DNA from: Pycnococcus provasolii
Taxonomy: Eukaryota; Chlorophyta; Pseudoscourfieldiophyceae; Pseudoscourfieldiales; Pycnococcaceae
Length of the DNA stretch: 64,000 nucleotides
Direction of reading: 5' to 3'
Assembly: GCA_938743325.2 (NCBI GenBank)
Contig: OW568903.1
Location: 186,001-250,000 of the forward strand
Each line of letters starts with the position of its first letter. Within the stretch, counting starts at the first letter, position 1. The position numbers were made by a program, and so were the translations under genes. Shown here piece after piece: positions 1 through 9,245 of the stretch. The notes under the pieces were generated by a model. That model did no database searches and was not told where the DNA came from. It worked only from the letters and a program-made list of their open reading frames with translations.

Positions 1-526
1 GCCTGTCGCTTTGGCAGAAAGCGTTCCTCCACAGAGCACGGTTCGTCTTTCCGATTTGTTTCACGTTCTTGTGCTTGAAGAAGCGTTCGAGGTGGTTAAG
101 GCCTATGGAATTGAACGTGTTGACGATTGCTTTTTCCCAGCGGCGGTACCCGTCGCTGAGGCCGTCGTACCTCTTCTTGTCGCCTTCGCCCATGAGATTG
201 AGAGCGTTGGTGGTAAGGTCTCGCTGCAGTCGGATTATGTCCTTGCTCTCCATGTTGTCAGAGATTCGTGACGGCAGGTCCGGGTAGCGAGGGAAAGCTT
301 GAGGATTATTCTCCATGGTGCAAGTTACGATTTTAAGTGAACGTCGTGGAGAAGTCCACGTATACGTGTGACAACTTTACCGGTTGTATCCTAAACCTCC
401 CTAGGTTGTCTCCAAGGAGGAACGACGCCACTAAAATTGTTAAGAGTGGTTAAGTTACTAGTAGGGGGAGGTCACCAAAAGGTCCCGGGACCAAAGCTTG
501 GGTCACCGGGGATCCCAGGGGATGAC
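1..526 (-). mobile_element. 5' end of an LTR retroelement (LTR plus gag-like ORF), running off the window
   Basis: Read on the minus strand, a 160-bp segment (526 to 367) starts TGTCATCCCC and ends GTTGTCACA, the TG...CA ends typical of an LTR. It is followed after about 50 bp by an ATG (315) that opens a frame continuing to base 1 without a stop. The 105 visible residues contain RRWEKAIVNTFNSIG, which resembles the conserved gag segment of Ty1/copia elements. A second copy of the LTR-like repeat lies at 6182-6338, identical over 157 bp, so the element was probably active recently. The family assignment is tentative because reverse transcriptase and integrase would lie outside the window. I saw no clear primer-binding site next to the LTR. 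Confidence 0.5.
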
Positions 527-639
527 AAACCTAATCCTCTAGAATCTAAATCAAATGCCCATCCGGGGTCCCCAATCAGTAGATGTGGGGGTTAGGAAAC
601 ACCCTCCATCAAGGCGGAGTGCCCCAAACCCCGGAGGTC

Positions 640-867
640 TCACAACTTCAGCGTAGGTTCAATGTACTTAGAGAAGTGTGTATTTGCCACCGAAGTTTGG
701 ATGAGAGAATCTGTAGCACCTCCATCCCATAGTGCTCTGAGCTGTAGATTAGTATTGCCCAAGATCACAGTGATGGTAGAAATAAACAATGGGGTCACCT
801 TAAGAGACGTCGTGATGGCAACATCTTCTATGGGGCTCTCCAGCTGTCCTTCCAACACAAAATCCAA
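640..867 (-). mobile_element. Fossil fragment of a retroelement aspartic protease region
   Basis: The minus-strand frame encodes about 75 residues, with LRALWDGGATDSLIQTS at its centre. This matches the hydrophobic-hydrophobic-D-x-G-A-T-x-S pattern around the catalytic Asp of retropepsins in LTR elements (Ty3/gypsy pol or related). No reverse transcriptase or integrase is visible beside it, so it is a broken remnant. It lies just upstream, on the same strand, of the LTR-like repeat and gag-like ORF at 1-526. Whether it belongs to the same or an older insertion cannot be told from here. Confidence 0.5.
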
Positions 868-882
868 TTTAGTCTGATCTGG

Positions 883-1440
883 TTGGTAATCTATAAAATA
901 GAAAGCGGTGCAATTCCAGTTCGGCCGAGTTTGCGGGTGTTTTCCATACGCAGGTCACCAGCGGAATGGATCTGCGGCGATTGCGTGGCCAAGGGAGTGC
1001 AATGGAGCGATGGCACAAGCCCGGGAGAGGATCAAGGGTATCGACCCCCGAACACCGCAGCAGTTAAGCTGAGGGAAGAAGAGTTGCGAAAGCTGGATGG
1101 GAGCCAGCTAGCCAAGCAGTTCCGCAACCCAAAGACGGGAAGGTTCAAGTGGTACCGAGGTGTGGCACACTTCGAACCGCACAGGTTCCCGCCCAGTAGA
1201 CCATCGGCAGGAGGAGGGCGATCTTCTCATGGATCTGATGGGAACGAGAACGATCTACTGAATGAATTGCTCACCCCAGACGAATCGTTAGACGGTGTCA
1301 TCAAATGTGCAAATCTTGGGTGTGTGATACCCACTGGCCATAAGTGTAGAGTCTGCGCGACGCCGGTGTGCTCATTCTGTTGTCAGAAATTGGGACTGGA
1401 GGGGATTTATGTGTGCTATGAGTGTCACTCGGCAGGCTAA
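883..1440 (+). CDS. Uncharacterised Cys-rich ORF
   Basis: This 185-residue open frame (start uncertain) was not recognised. Its last 45 residues hold an ordered set of Cys and His: CANLGC, GHKCRVCATPVCSFCC and YVCYECH. That spacing looks like a zinc ribbon or RING/FYVE-type cross-brace, as also found at the C-termini of some transposases. An upstream CGDC pair (residues about 31-34) may belong to it. Just after the stop, the segment encoding LEGIYVC-x-EC is repeated in frame (copies begin at 1397 and 1442, 45 bp apart). It sits between retroelement remnants and SUMO, so it may be part of a mobile element rather than a host gene. Confidence 0.4.
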   Translation: MVIYKIESGAIPVRPSLRVFSIRRSPAEWICGDCVAKGVQWSDGTSPGEDQGYRPPNTAAVKLREEELRKLDGSQLAKQFRNPKTGRFKWYRGVAHFEPHRFPPSRPSAGGGRSSHGSDGNENDLLNELLTPDESLDGVIKCANLGCVIPTGHKCRVCATPVCSFCCQKLGLEGIYVCYECHSAG

Positions 1441-1729
1441 TTGGAGGGGATTTATGTGTGTAATGAGTGCTTTTTGTTTCTGCCCCACCTGTGAAGAAAA
1501 GTGGCACCGAGAGCAGAGGGAGCGGGAAATTCTCTGACAGGTATCTCTAACCCCTAACCCTTCCCTCCTTTCTCAGACCCCCTTCCCTCCTTTCTCCCTT
1601 CCTTTTTTTCTCCGGAAAATGGGGGGGCGTCTCCGGAAATCGCTGCTTTTCCTTCCCTTCCCTCCTCCCACTCCTGCTCTTTGCGCGCGCGCCCCTGGAG
1701 AAGTGCAGTACCTCGGGATAAATAAATAA

Positions 1730-2110
1730 ATGTCCGACGCCGAAGGAGCGCCGCCGTCAGGAGGAACCACCGGCGTTGGATCGGGTGGTGTGAAGACCGA
1801 AGGTGCAGGAGCACCTGGGAACGACGCGGAGAATCCCGACTTCATCAACCTGAAGGTGAAAAGTGCGCAAAACGCCGAAATCTGGTTCCGTGTGAAGAAA
1901 ACCACCCCTCTAAATAAGCTCATGAAGGCGTACTGCGAACGCAACCACCAGGATCCCAACTCGGTGGTGTTTCTGTTTGACGGCGAGCGCATACGCGCCG
2001 ACCAGACGCCGAGTGACCTGGACATGGAGGACAAGGACGAGATCGACGCCATGCTCCACCAAACGGGAGGGAGGCGATCTAAGGCTGGTGGGTGCATACA
2101 GCAGTTGTAA
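1730..2110 (+). CDS. SUMO: SUMO (small ubiquitin-like modifier) precursor
   Basis: This 126-residue protein has an acidic, Gly-rich flexible N-terminus (about 1-36) and a ubiquitin fold (about 38-115). The core motifs [37 protein letters not shown] and [12 protein letters not shown] are diagnostic of SUMO. The mature protein should end at the Gly-Gly after HQT, leaving a 12-residue tail that a Ulp/SENP protease would remove before conjugation to lysines by E1 SAE and E2 Ubc9. The length is normal for algal SUMO. The ATG follows an AT-rich run (ataaataaataa), fits the N-terminus of the family, and is the first in frame. Single exon. Confidence 0.93.
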   Translation: MSDAEGAPPSGGTTGVGSGGVKTEGAGAPGNDAENPDFINLKVKSAQNAEIWFRVKKTTPLNKLMKAYCERNHQDPNSVVFLFDGERIRADQTPSDLDMEDKDEIDAMLHQTGGRRSKAGGCIQQL

Positions 2111-2310
2111 CTTGTGCTTTCTCCATTCTTCTTCTTCTTCCTCATCCTCCTTCTTCTTTTCCAACCACAACTACAACGACGGCGACGACGACGACGGGCA
2201 CGCGCATCACCACCAGAGCATGTAGCATTCGGCGGGCAGAGCACATCAGAACCAAGGGGAGATAGTAAAATACACACTCCATTACTGAATGAGGGGTTAC
2301 AGATAATATT

Positions 2311-3789
2311 TCACTTCACAAATCGCGTCAGCGCACGAGGAAATGCGCCGTCGCCCTCGCCTGAGACGAGCGCCTCGGCAACCAGGCGGGCGATATACGC
2401 GTGATATACAAGGCCGCGAGCACCAACCGCCACGGCGAGCCAAACTCCGCTGTGACGTGGTGCACGGCCAACGATGGGCGCACAGCCGTGCTCCGTGCGA
2501 GGAGACGACGCGCGAACGCCAGACACCATGCTGAACGCGTCGCAATCGCTAGCGACGAGGGAAGGCAGGCGTGCTGACGCGGCGTCGAGCATGGACGATG
2601 CAGCATCAATGTCAGCGGCGGGACGCAACTCGTCAGGCTGGAGCGTCGCGACGCCTTCCAACTTGCGGCGCGTCGCACCAACGGCGATGTAACGCGAACC
2701 CATGGCCACGTAGTGTGAGCCAAGCAGGCTGGCACTCGACGACAACGACGACGGAGTGGGTGCAAGGTGCACAGCCTCGCCGTGGCAAAGTTCAACTGGC
2801 ACGCGCGCAATCGAAGTTCCGTCGTCGCAACCGTCGCCACTCTTCCACGCGTCGTACAGCACGGCGTCGACGTCGCACAAACTGCCAACCGCGGCACCTG
2901 CGGCAATAATGACGCCATCGCACGCATGGGCGACTTCCGTTGCACTGCGCACTCTCTCTTTCACAATGCGAACGGCGCCCCCCGTCGCCTCCGCACGTCT
3001 GTTCGCGAGGTCCATAAGTCGGCTGACGTACTCGACGGCGTTTACTACCATAGCCCCAGGAACGAACAGTGCGGCGTTCGTGGTCATCGCGACGCCAGGC
3101 AGGGCGCGCTGCGCATCCGCTTGCGTGAGCAGTCTTGGCGACCAACGTCCTTTTCGGTGTTGCTGTTGTTGTTGTTCCCCACCGCACGTCGCAGCAAAGG
3201 CTGTTTCCTGGTCTTTGTGTTTAGCGACACGCAGAGCTCCCGTTCGTCGCGCGACGCCGTCGCGTGTTGCGCCTGCAACGCGGAGCAGCGCGAGCGTCTC
3301 TCTGCACCCGCGTTCTCCTTCCCAGAGCGGCTTGCCGCTGGGGGCCATGGGGTGAAGCATCCCAGAACACGCCGCCGTCGCTCCGCCCGCCATGCCCAGC
3401 TCGTCGTGCACGTCAACGAACACTGGCACGTCGCATCCGTACTTTTTCGCGTGCGCGCGTACGACGTGGTACGCGGTTGCGGCACCTACTAGGCCGCACC
3501 CTATGACGGCGTACCTCTTCGCTTGTTTGTTGGCGTTTGGGTTACCACCACCACCGCCGCCGCCGCCGCCACCGCCACGCGCGTCCCCCTCCACCGATGC
3601 ACATGACACACGAGACACACGAGAAAGAGACGTTTTCTTCTCCTGAGTTCTTGGAGACTGGCGTCGTGAGGGCACCGAGAAAGAGCGTGAGAGTGAGCGT
3701 GCGCCACCCGCACGAGCACAACAGCGGTGCCACCCCGGACGCGCCGCGCCACAGCCACGGACGGAGTTCTCGGAAAACAGCGGCGCCAT
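2311..3789 (-). CDS. FAD-dependent oxidoreductase, DAO family, probably organelle-targeted
   Basis: This 492-residue protein has a basic, Ser/Arg/Ala-rich N-terminus (about 1-75, transit-peptide-like), a poly-Gly run from a GCC repeat, and then a Rossmann dinucleotide fold starting YAVIGCGLVGAATAYHVV (GxGxxG, about residue 92). MAGGATAACSGMLHP resembles the segment that follows the FAD site in the DAO superfamily (D-amino-acid oxidase, glycine oxidase, MnmC C-domain). A C-terminal block with SGVRASSPRTEHGCAPIVG is typical of the same family. The substrate cannot be assigned. The frame is open upstream to 3990, but that extension would translate CCCTAA repeats and overlap the next gene, so the ATG at 3789 is preferred. 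Confidence 0.78.
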   Translation of the reverse strand: MAPLFSENSVRGCGAARPGWHRCCARAGGARSLSRSFSVPSRRQSPRTQEKKTSLSRVSRVSCASVEGDARGGGGGGGGGGGNPNANKQAKRYAVIGCGLVGAATAYHVVRAHAKKYGCDVPVFVDVHDELGMAGGATAACSGMLHPMAPSGKPLWEGERGCRETLALLRVAGATRDGVARRTGALRVAKHKDQETAFAATCGGEQQQQQHRKGRWSPRLLTQADAQRALPGVAMTTNAALFVPGAMVVNAVEYVSRLMDLANRRAEATGGAVRIVKERVRSATEVAHACDGVIIAAGAAVGSLCDVDAVLYDAWKSGDGCDDGTSIARVPVELCHGEAVHLAPTPSSLSSSASLLGSHYVAMGSRYIAVGATRRKLEGVATLQPDELRPAADIDAASSMLDAASARLPSLVASDCDAFSMVSGVRASSPRTEHGCAPIVGRAPRHSGVWLAVAVGARGLVYHAYIARLVAEALVSGEGDGAFPRALTRFVK

Positions 3790-3840
3790 ACAACAAACAG
3801 AGGGTGAAAAAAAAGGGAAGGGAAAAGGAGGGAACTCGCT

Positions 3841-3863
3841 AACCCTAACCCTAACCCTAACCC
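3841..3863. repeat. Interstitial telomere-like repeat (CCCTAA)n
   Basis: About four units of CCCTAA lie 50 bp upstream of the start codon of the minus-strand FAD oxidoreductase, in the 133-bp gap before the next gene. They are either a degenerate telomeric insertion or a promoter element. Similar runs occur in many other intergenic regions of the window. Confidence 0.8.
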
Positions 3864-3922
3864 GATCCTTCTTCTTCTTCTCTTTGTTATCACTAAGGTG
3901 AGTTTCGTTACTTTCTAGAGGA

Positions 3923-5335
3923 CTACTGAGCACTCGCCCTTTGCTTGCGACTGCTCCGCCCGCGACCGCGACCGCCCTTCTCCTTCTCACGAGGAAGTGG
4001 GCTCACAGAGGGCATCGGCGTGACCGCGACGCGCACCGCGGGAGCGTCCGACGCGTCGGAGGACGGCACAAGGTCCCACTTCTGGCAGAAGGCGTGCAGG
4101 CTTCCGTGCGCCGGCTCGTAGTCAACCGCCCACGTCTGCGGCGAAAGCAGGGCATCCACGCGGTGCGGCTCGCCCGCCACTTTGCGCACAATCGCGACGA
4201 GCGTATCCTCGTCGAGGAGCGGGAGATCGGGCGCACCTGCTGGTGGCAGCAGAGGCTGCTGCTGTGCTGGTGCCGGTGCTGGTGCTAGCGCTGGAGCCGG
4301 TGCTGGCGGTAGCTGTGCTGGTGGTGGTAGGTTAGGCGTCTCTGGCAGCGGCACCGGTTGTGGCGGCTGTTGCAGGTGCTGCGTTCCCACAGCTGCGACA
4401 GCCGCCTGAGCCGCCTCGTGTGCCGCCTCGTGCGCCCTCAGCTTGGCCTGCAGCTCCATCAGCTGCGGCACGAAGTGTGCCTCGAGTCGCGCACGTTCCT
4501 CGTAGAGCAGGTAGGATGCCTGCTGATCTTTTTGTTGCTGCATGTACGCGAACATCTCGCGGTTCTTCGCCTCCCTTTCCCCAGCCTCCTTGAGCTCGTT
4601 TTCCTTGGCGGCGAGCTCGTCGCACGCCTGCGTGAGCATGTCCTCCTTCTCCTGCAGCGACGTCGTGAGAGCGGCTGCGCGCGCCTCCGCCTCCGACGCC
4701 GTGCGCCTCGCGTTGTCGAGCTCCGCCGCCATGTGCGCGACGGTGTCGTTCGCCGCCTGCACGGACGACCGTTCGCTTTGAAGCGTGGCTGTGACGTTGT
4801 CTCGTTCGCGCCTGAGTTCTTCGTTCGCCGCCTGGAGCTTGTGCACGAGTTCTCTCGTGTTTGCGAGCTCCGATCGCGTCGACTGTTCCTTGTGCAGCGC
4901 CGACGCACGCGTCTGCAGGAGCGCGAGGTGCTCGTTTAACTTGGCGACTTCCGCCTCGATGCGTTCGTCGCTCATGCTGGATGGCGCGGGTGGTGAAGAG
5001 TGATCTTCCACCTGAGGCTGAGACTGAGTCGGCGGCGGCGGCGGCATCTGCTTCATGATGGTCGTCGTCGTCGTTCCGTTGGCGTCCCGCGGACCCGCCA
5101 CGACCACCACCCCGTTTCCGTTGCTGTGAGGGTTCCCCCTGTTACTGTGCGATCCAGAGTGAGCTGCTCCCCCCGCCTGGTTGTGGTGAGCGTGAGAGTA
5201 CCCGTTATTGGCGTTGGAGTGCGCGTTTCCTCGCCCGTTGGACTGCCCCCCTCGGTTATGCCCGTGCGAGTCGCGTGCACTTGATCCGCGCGCCCCACTG
5301 GAGTTGTGTGATCCGTTCGAGTGCGGGACGGCCAT
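3923..5335 (-). CDS. Coiled-coil protein with Asn/His/Gly-rich N-terminus
   Basis: This 470-residue protein is not assignable to a named family. Residues about 1-90 are low-complexity (Ser, His, Asn, Gly). Residues about 120-310 form a long coiled coil rich in Glu, Ala and Leu. A Pro/Ala-rich linker follows, then a conserved-looking C-terminal region that includes LDEDTLVAIVRKVAGEPHRV and a basic tail (RGRGRSSRKQR). The architecture suggests a scaffold or nucleic-acid-associated protein, but this is inference. The ATG at 5335 is chosen because the upstream in-frame extension is Pro/Ser-rich 5'-UTR-like sequence. Confidence 0.7.
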   Translation of the reverse strand: MAVPHSNGSHNSSGARGSSARDSHGHNRGGQSNGRGNAHSNANNGYSHAHHNQAGGAAHSGSHSNRGNPHSNGNGVVVVAGPRDANGTTTTTIMKQMPPPPPTQSQPQVEDHSSPPAPSSMSDERIEAEVAKLNEHLALLQTRASALHKEQSTRSELANTRELVHKLQAANEELRRERDNVTATLQSERSSVQAANDTVAHMAAELDNARRTASEAEARAAALTTSLQEKEDMLTQACDELAAKENELKEAGEREAKNREMFAYMQQQKDQQASYLLYEERARLEAHFVPQLMELQAKLRAHEAAHEAAQAAVAAVGTQHLQQPPQPVPLPETPNLPPPAQLPPAPAPALAPAPAPAQQQPLLPPAGAPDLPLLDEDTLVAIVRKVAGEPHRVDALLSPQTWAVDYEPAHGSLHAFCQKWDLVPSSDASDAPAVRVAVTPMPSVSPLPREKEKGGRGRGRSSRKQRASAQ

Positions 5336-5690
5336 CGCGGGAACGAACGCACGTCGTTCTAGAAGTAGGAAGGACAGCCCGTTGGAAGGGGGGAAGGGGG
5401 TTCTTCCCCCGGCAAGCACGGAAGGCGTCGCCCGGGGAGAGGGGAGGAGGGAGGGAAGGCCGCGGGAAGGGAAGGTACAGTAAGGGAAAGAGGCGTCTTC
5501 GGTTGGTTTCTTCCCACACGACAAAGTACAACCACGCACAGGAAGGAGTACAGTAGAACACAACAGCGAGGAACGGAGAACGCAAAGGAGAACAGAGGAG
5601 AGGAGAGGAGGGCAGGGGGGACTTCTATCTCTACTCGGAAACGGAGAAAGAAAACCCGAACGAAGAACAACTGCTAGGTACTCTTTAGGT

Positions 5691-5740
5691 AACCCGAACC
5701 CGAACCCGAACCCTAACCCTAACCCGAACCCGAACCCTAA
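5691..5740. repeat. Telomere-like repeat with CCCGAA and CCCTAA units
   Basis: About eight hexamer units alternate between CCCGAA and CCCTAA. The run lies between the minus-strand coiled-coil gene and the plus-strand ORF at 5921, in a divergent intergenic region. Block substitution of T by G in successive units suggests local amplification. Confidence 0.75.
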
Positions 5741-5920
5741 TCAGGTGTTAGCAGGGTTGGGTTCTTCCCTTCCTTCCTTCGGGCGGGCGGGCGGGCTCCC
5801 TTCTCCTCACGCCGCGCGTCACTCGTCGTTCCTTACGAGAACCGAGCATCGAGCACCAAACGCGCGCGAACTGAGCGCGCAAACCGAGCACGCGGCGAAG
5901 CCCGCCGCCCGGAGCACCGC

Positions 5921-6187
5921 ATGTCGATGGGCGAAGCCGACGCCGCGAAGGAGGCATTACTCGCGGAGGGTTGGTTGTACACCATCAGTTTGCACGATGA
6001 CCTCCTCACGAAGGGGCGACGTGCGGGAGCGGAGGGAAGACGCAAGCTCCAGGAGGCGGAGCGACGCACGATCCAAGAAGCTGAGAAGGGATACGCCGGC
6101 CCGGAGATGTCGCTGGAGCAAGTACTTCGCGACTACGACGGTAGGCTGCGTCCCTTACGTCGCTTTGGACAACCTCAGAAGGTGTGA
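5921..6187 (+). CDS. Small hypothetical protein ending inside the LTR-like repeat
   Basis: This 88-residue frame (MSMGEADAAKEALLAEG at its start) is charged, with an amphipathic Lys/Arg/Glu/Ala helix region and the motif EQVLRDYDGRLRPLRRFG near its end. No family was recognised. Its last two codons and stop are supplied by the 157-bp LTR-like repeat that starts at 6182, so the gene may once have extended further and been cut by that insertion. Codon composition is like that of the neighbouring genes. Confidence 0.4.
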   Translation: MSMGEADAAKEALLAEGWLYTISLHDDLLTKGRRAGAEGRRKLQEAERRTIQEAEKGYAGPEMSLEQVLRDYDGRLRPLRRFGQPQKV

Positions 6188-6338
6188 CAACTTTACCGGT
6201 TGTATCCTAAACCTCCCTAGGTTGTCTCCAAGGAGGAACGACGCCACTAAAATTGTTAAGAGTGGTTAAGTTACTAGTAGGGGGAGGTCACCAAAAGGTC
6301 CCGGGACCAAAGCTTGGGTCACCGGGGATCCCAGGGGA
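6182..6338. repeat. Solo-LTR-like repeat, second copy of 366-522
   Basis: The 157 bp are identical to 366-522 with constant offset (5816), so there are no indels between the copies. This copy stands alone without an adjacent retroelement coding region, so it looks like a solo LTR. Two ORFs approach it from opposite sides (plus 5921-6187 and minus 6319-6612) and both take their stop codons from it. Confidence 0.75.
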
Positions 6339-6612
6339 GGGTCGGTTCGAGTGACGTCCGGTCTTGTGATGAACGAGTGCGTGTCAATGGGCCACATGCT
6401 TGTCGTGCGGCAGCCTCAAGGTCTGCTGCTGCTTGCTCTGCACGAGCCTTCTTCGCCAATCTCGCCCCTTCGAGCTGCTGTGCACGCGGAGACGTGGTGC
6501 TGGAGCTGCCGCGCGGTCGCCCTGACTTCCGTCGAGGCTCGACGTTCTCCTTGTCTGCCTCCGGCGACGCCAAGCCCGCCGCGATGCCCGCCATGCCCGC
6601 GATGCCCGCCAT
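6319..6612 (-). CDS. Doubtful ORF with AT-hook-like motif
   Basis: This 97-residue minus-strand frame contains EPRRKSGRPRGSSS, which resembles an AT-hook (core GRP flanked by basic residues), after a short Met-Pro/Ala-Gly repeat. The C-terminus is encoded by the LTR-like repeat. It could be a remnant of a gene interrupted by the repeat or a chance frame; no other support was seen. Confidence 0.2.
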   Translation of the reverse strand: MAGIAGMAGIAAGLASPEADKENVEPRRKSGRPRGSSSTTSPRAQQLEGARLAKKARAEQAAADLEAAARQACGPLTRTRSSQDRTSLEPTLPWDPR

Positions 6613-7201
6613 GCCCGTCGCCTCCTGCGGTGGTGAAGTGTTTGAATTTTTTTGAAAGGGATGTTGGTGTGGATTATGAGTACGTGTGTGTGCAAAGTGT
6701 TTGTACGGGCATAAAGCAAGTTTATACAGAAGGTCCTAAGCAACAAGGCTGTGTGTGGCATGTGGTGTGTGCACATAGCACCGCAACGCACCTCGAATGT
6801 TGTCAATGAATGGGAGGAATGTTGTTTGAATTCGTTCTACTGGTCCATTTGGCGGGATTCTTGGCTCGTTCGGTTTGTCTGGACAACGACGCTTTTGGTT
6901 CAACGGTCATATTTTGCTTCAAAAGAGCCCTGCCCAGTGAAATTACTCAACGCTGGACCCCCACGAAAACAAGCAAAAAAACCGGCCAGACAGTATTCCT
7001 ACATCTCATAGTCCTTAAATGTTGTAACCTGCGCCTAAGGCGATGTTGCTTTAAGGACTGCCCCTTCCCCAAGTGACCGGGCGTGGCTAGGGCCCGCGCA
7101 GCGCTGGGGGGGGAATTCTCCTCCTCCTTATCCTCTCCTCTCCCTCTCGTGCCCCTTGTTTCCCCTCCGCCGGTTTCCCCCCCCTTTTTCAAAGCTTTAC
7201 T
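6613..7201. other. Intergenic region without recognisable gene
   Basis: It contains a short imperfect Met-Pro-Ala coding-type tandem (about 6575-6625), AT-richer sequence and a pyrimidine-rich stretch just before the start codon at 7202. No RNA gene or conserved ORF was seen. Confidence 0.5.
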
Positions 7202-8113
7202 ATGCCCGCCATGGCCACGACGACGACCTCACACTCCTCCGCGCAAAACTACACACACAGAACGACGTGCATGCGCGCTCGTTGTAAGACACTGCACATG
7301 CGCGTCTCTTGTATGCCTCGTATGACCTTCGTGTATTCAACATCTCTTGAGCACCGTACGACGACAACTCGAAGACGTCTTCCTTCGGTCTGTTCTCGCC
7401 CCCTCTTGGTGTCGCGGCGATCCTCAGCAGCAGCAGCAGCGCTCTCATCCTCCTCTTCTTCCGATGACGAGCCTGACTCTAGCTCGTCCGCAGATCTAAT
7501 CGAACAAGGAATCGTCAAGTACAACGAACTCGACCGCACGTCGGCCGTCAACCTATTCGAACAGGCGAGCGAACCGAGAAATAGACCGTCGCCGAAACAA
7601 CTGCAAACCGCTCTGCTCGGCGCGACGTGCTCGCACGCGTACTTCGGGGATATCGAACTCGCGAAAGTCACGCTGCGGGCCGCGGTGGAGGCGGGACTCG
7701 ACTACGAAAGTGCCATGGCAGACCCCGCGTGCCCCTTCAAGCTCGAGGCGAGCAGCCAGGCGCGCGTGCAGCTGCGAGATATCGCACGAAAGGCGGCGGC
7801 AGCCTTGGATACCACCGCCTCGACGTCAAAGGGAAAGGCGTCGTCGTCGTCGGCGGCATTACCACCGCTGCAGAGAGGAGGAGGAATGCCCGCAGCCGCG
7901 GCAGGCGCGTCGAAGATGACCCTGCCACCCCTCGACCTGAACGCAAAACCGCGTGGAGCTGCGCCGCCTGGCCTTGAGACGGTGGAAATCAAGGGCATGG
8001 ATACAACGCCGCTGGGCGTCGTGAAGCGCGTCGCAGGTCTCATCGTCGTTGGCGTCATTGGTTTCGCCGTGCTGTTTGGCATCGGACTCGCGACGTTCCC
8101 GCAGTTCAACTGA
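7202..8113 (+). CDS. Plastid-type TPR-like protein with C-terminal membrane anchor
   Basis: This 303-residue protein has an N-terminal ~85 residues rich in Arg, Ser, Thr and Ala and poor in acids, as in a chloroplast transit peptide (several in-frame ATGs: 7202, 7211). A helical region (about 97-200) follows: ADLIEQGIVKYNELDRTSAVNLFEQA reads like a tetratricopeptide-type helix pair, as in small plastid TPR proteins of green plants. After a low-complexity linker, a single hydrophobic segment near the C-terminus (GLIVVGVIGFAVLFGIG) would anchor it in a membrane, probably the thylakoid or envelope. The function is unknown. A TGTAA motif follows the stop at 8123. Confidence 0.65.
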   Translation: MPAMATTTTSHSSAQNYTHRTTCMRARCKTLHMRVSCMPRMTFVYSTSLEHRTTTTRRRLPSVCSRPLLVSRRSSAAAAALSSSSSSDDEPDSSSSADLIEQGIVKYNELDRTSAVNLFEQASEPRNRPSPKQLQTALLGATCSHAYFGDIELAKVTLRAAVEAGLDYESAMADPACPFKLEASSQARVQLRDIARKAAAALDTTASTSKGKASSSSAALPPLQRGGGMPAAAAGASKMTLPPLDLNAKPRGAAPPGLETVEIKGMDTTPLGVVKRVAGLIVVGVIGFAVLFGIGLATFPQFN

Positions 8114-8207
8114 TTGATTTCGTGTAAGATGACGATTACGATGATGATGGTTTACTGCAAATATAGTTAGTTAGATAGGAATTTGTCGATAGTAGATAGT
8201 CAATAGT

Positions 8208-9245
8208 TCACGCGCTCCCCTCCTTCTCCTCCACGGCGTTTTCAACGCCATCAGCAGCCTCAGCAATCTGCTCCACCGCCGTGCAAATCTTCAGAGCGGG
8301 TGGTGGCGGACCACCGTCGTCGTCGCGCATCGCGACGTCGCCTTTTTCGCCGACACCATCATCAGGCTTGATGTCGTCGTTCGCAGGACGCGGTGCGGTG
8401 CGTCCCACTTCCGCAGCCTCCTGCACGCTCATCTGCACGGCGGTTGGCTGCACCGCCGCGCACGGTTTCGAAAGCAGCGCGTGCATTTCGCACTCCTCCG
8501 CCGCGAAGCTGTCGCCGAGTGCATTTTCGAAGAGCTGGCGCATGGGCCCACCCGCCTCTGTGGGCGACATACCCGTGGTTTTTTTGACGACGGCACGCAC
8601 GGCATCAATGTTGTCGAGCCAGCGGTTTGCCGCCGCGACGGCGGTGAGCGTCGCGAGACGAACCTCCTCCCACATCTCTGGAGCATCGGACCGTTCCTTG
8701 TCTAATTTTGCGAGTTGGTCGCGTTCCAGCGCCTGTTCTTGTGCGAGCTGTACAAGCAGGTTTGCGCGCTCGGGCGCATCCTCCTTGTCATCTTCGGATT
8801 GCACGCGCCGTATCGCATCACTGACGTCGCGTCGCGCCTGCTCCGCCTGCTTGGTACTTTCCTCGACGCGCGCCCGCTCGTTCTTGACGGCGCGTCCCGC
8901 CTCGCTGGGGAATGCCCAGAGGTAGTTTCCGTTCCCGACTTTCTCCTTGCACACAAGGTTGTCGTCGATGAGCGCCTGGAGTTGGTTTTCAAAGTCGCCG
9001 AACGGCACGCCTTTGCGCACGCAGTCGTCGCGCGCCTCTTTGAGGACGTGCACGGCCTTTGAGGTGTGAAAAAAGCTTAATATGATCGCTTGCTTTTCCG
9101 CAGGCGTCTTTCCCTTTTTTTTGCTTGATGATGAAGGTGGTGGTGGTTGTTGTTGAGCCGCAGGCGGCTGCTTGGTACCTGTGGTGGTGGTGTCAGCATC
9201 CAATGAGGTTTTGTGCGCCAATGACGCCGTCGCCGCCGTCGACAT
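8208..9245 (-). CDS. MND1: MND1-like meiotic recombination protein
   Basis: This 345-residue protein has a variable Gln/Pro/Ser-rich N-terminus (about 1-45). It then shows the MND1 signature: KTPAEKQAIILSFFHTSKAV, a winged-helix segment ending ALIDDNLVCKEKVGNGNYLW and FPSEAG, followed by a coiled coil (about 115-190). MND1 pairs with HOP2 to stimulate Dmc1/Rad51 strand exchange in meiosis. Typical MND1 is about 205 residues. This one carries about 100 extra acidic C-terminal residues (DDIKPDDGVGEKGD region). Its presence implies a sexual cycle or retained meiotic machinery. Confidence 0.88.
   Translation of the reverse strand: MSTAATASLAHKTSLDADTTTTGTKQPPAAQQQPPPPSSSSKKKGKTPAEKQAIILSFFHTSKAVHVLKEARDDCVRKGVPFGDFENQLQALIDDNLVCKEKVGNGNYLWAFPSEAGRAVKNERARVEESTKQAEQARRDVSDAIRRVQSEDDKEDAPERANLLVQLAQEQALERDQLAKLDKERSDAPEMWEEVRLATLTAVAAANRWLDNIDAVRAVVKKTTGMSPTEAGGPMRQLFENALGDSFAAEECEMHALLSKPCAAVQPTAVQMSVQEAAEVGRTAPRPANDDIKPDDGVGEKGDVAMRDDDGGPPPPALKICTAVEQIAEAADGVENAVEEKEGSA

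Noticed and set aside
2767-3492. 241-residue plus-strand ORF
   Set aside because: Shadow of the FAD oxidoreductase with Arg/Cys-rich composition.
3790-3990. N-terminal extension of the FAD oxidoreductase
   Set aside because: It would translate CCCTAA repeats as Arg-Val and overlap the neighbouring gene; the internal ATG at 3789 gives a better start.
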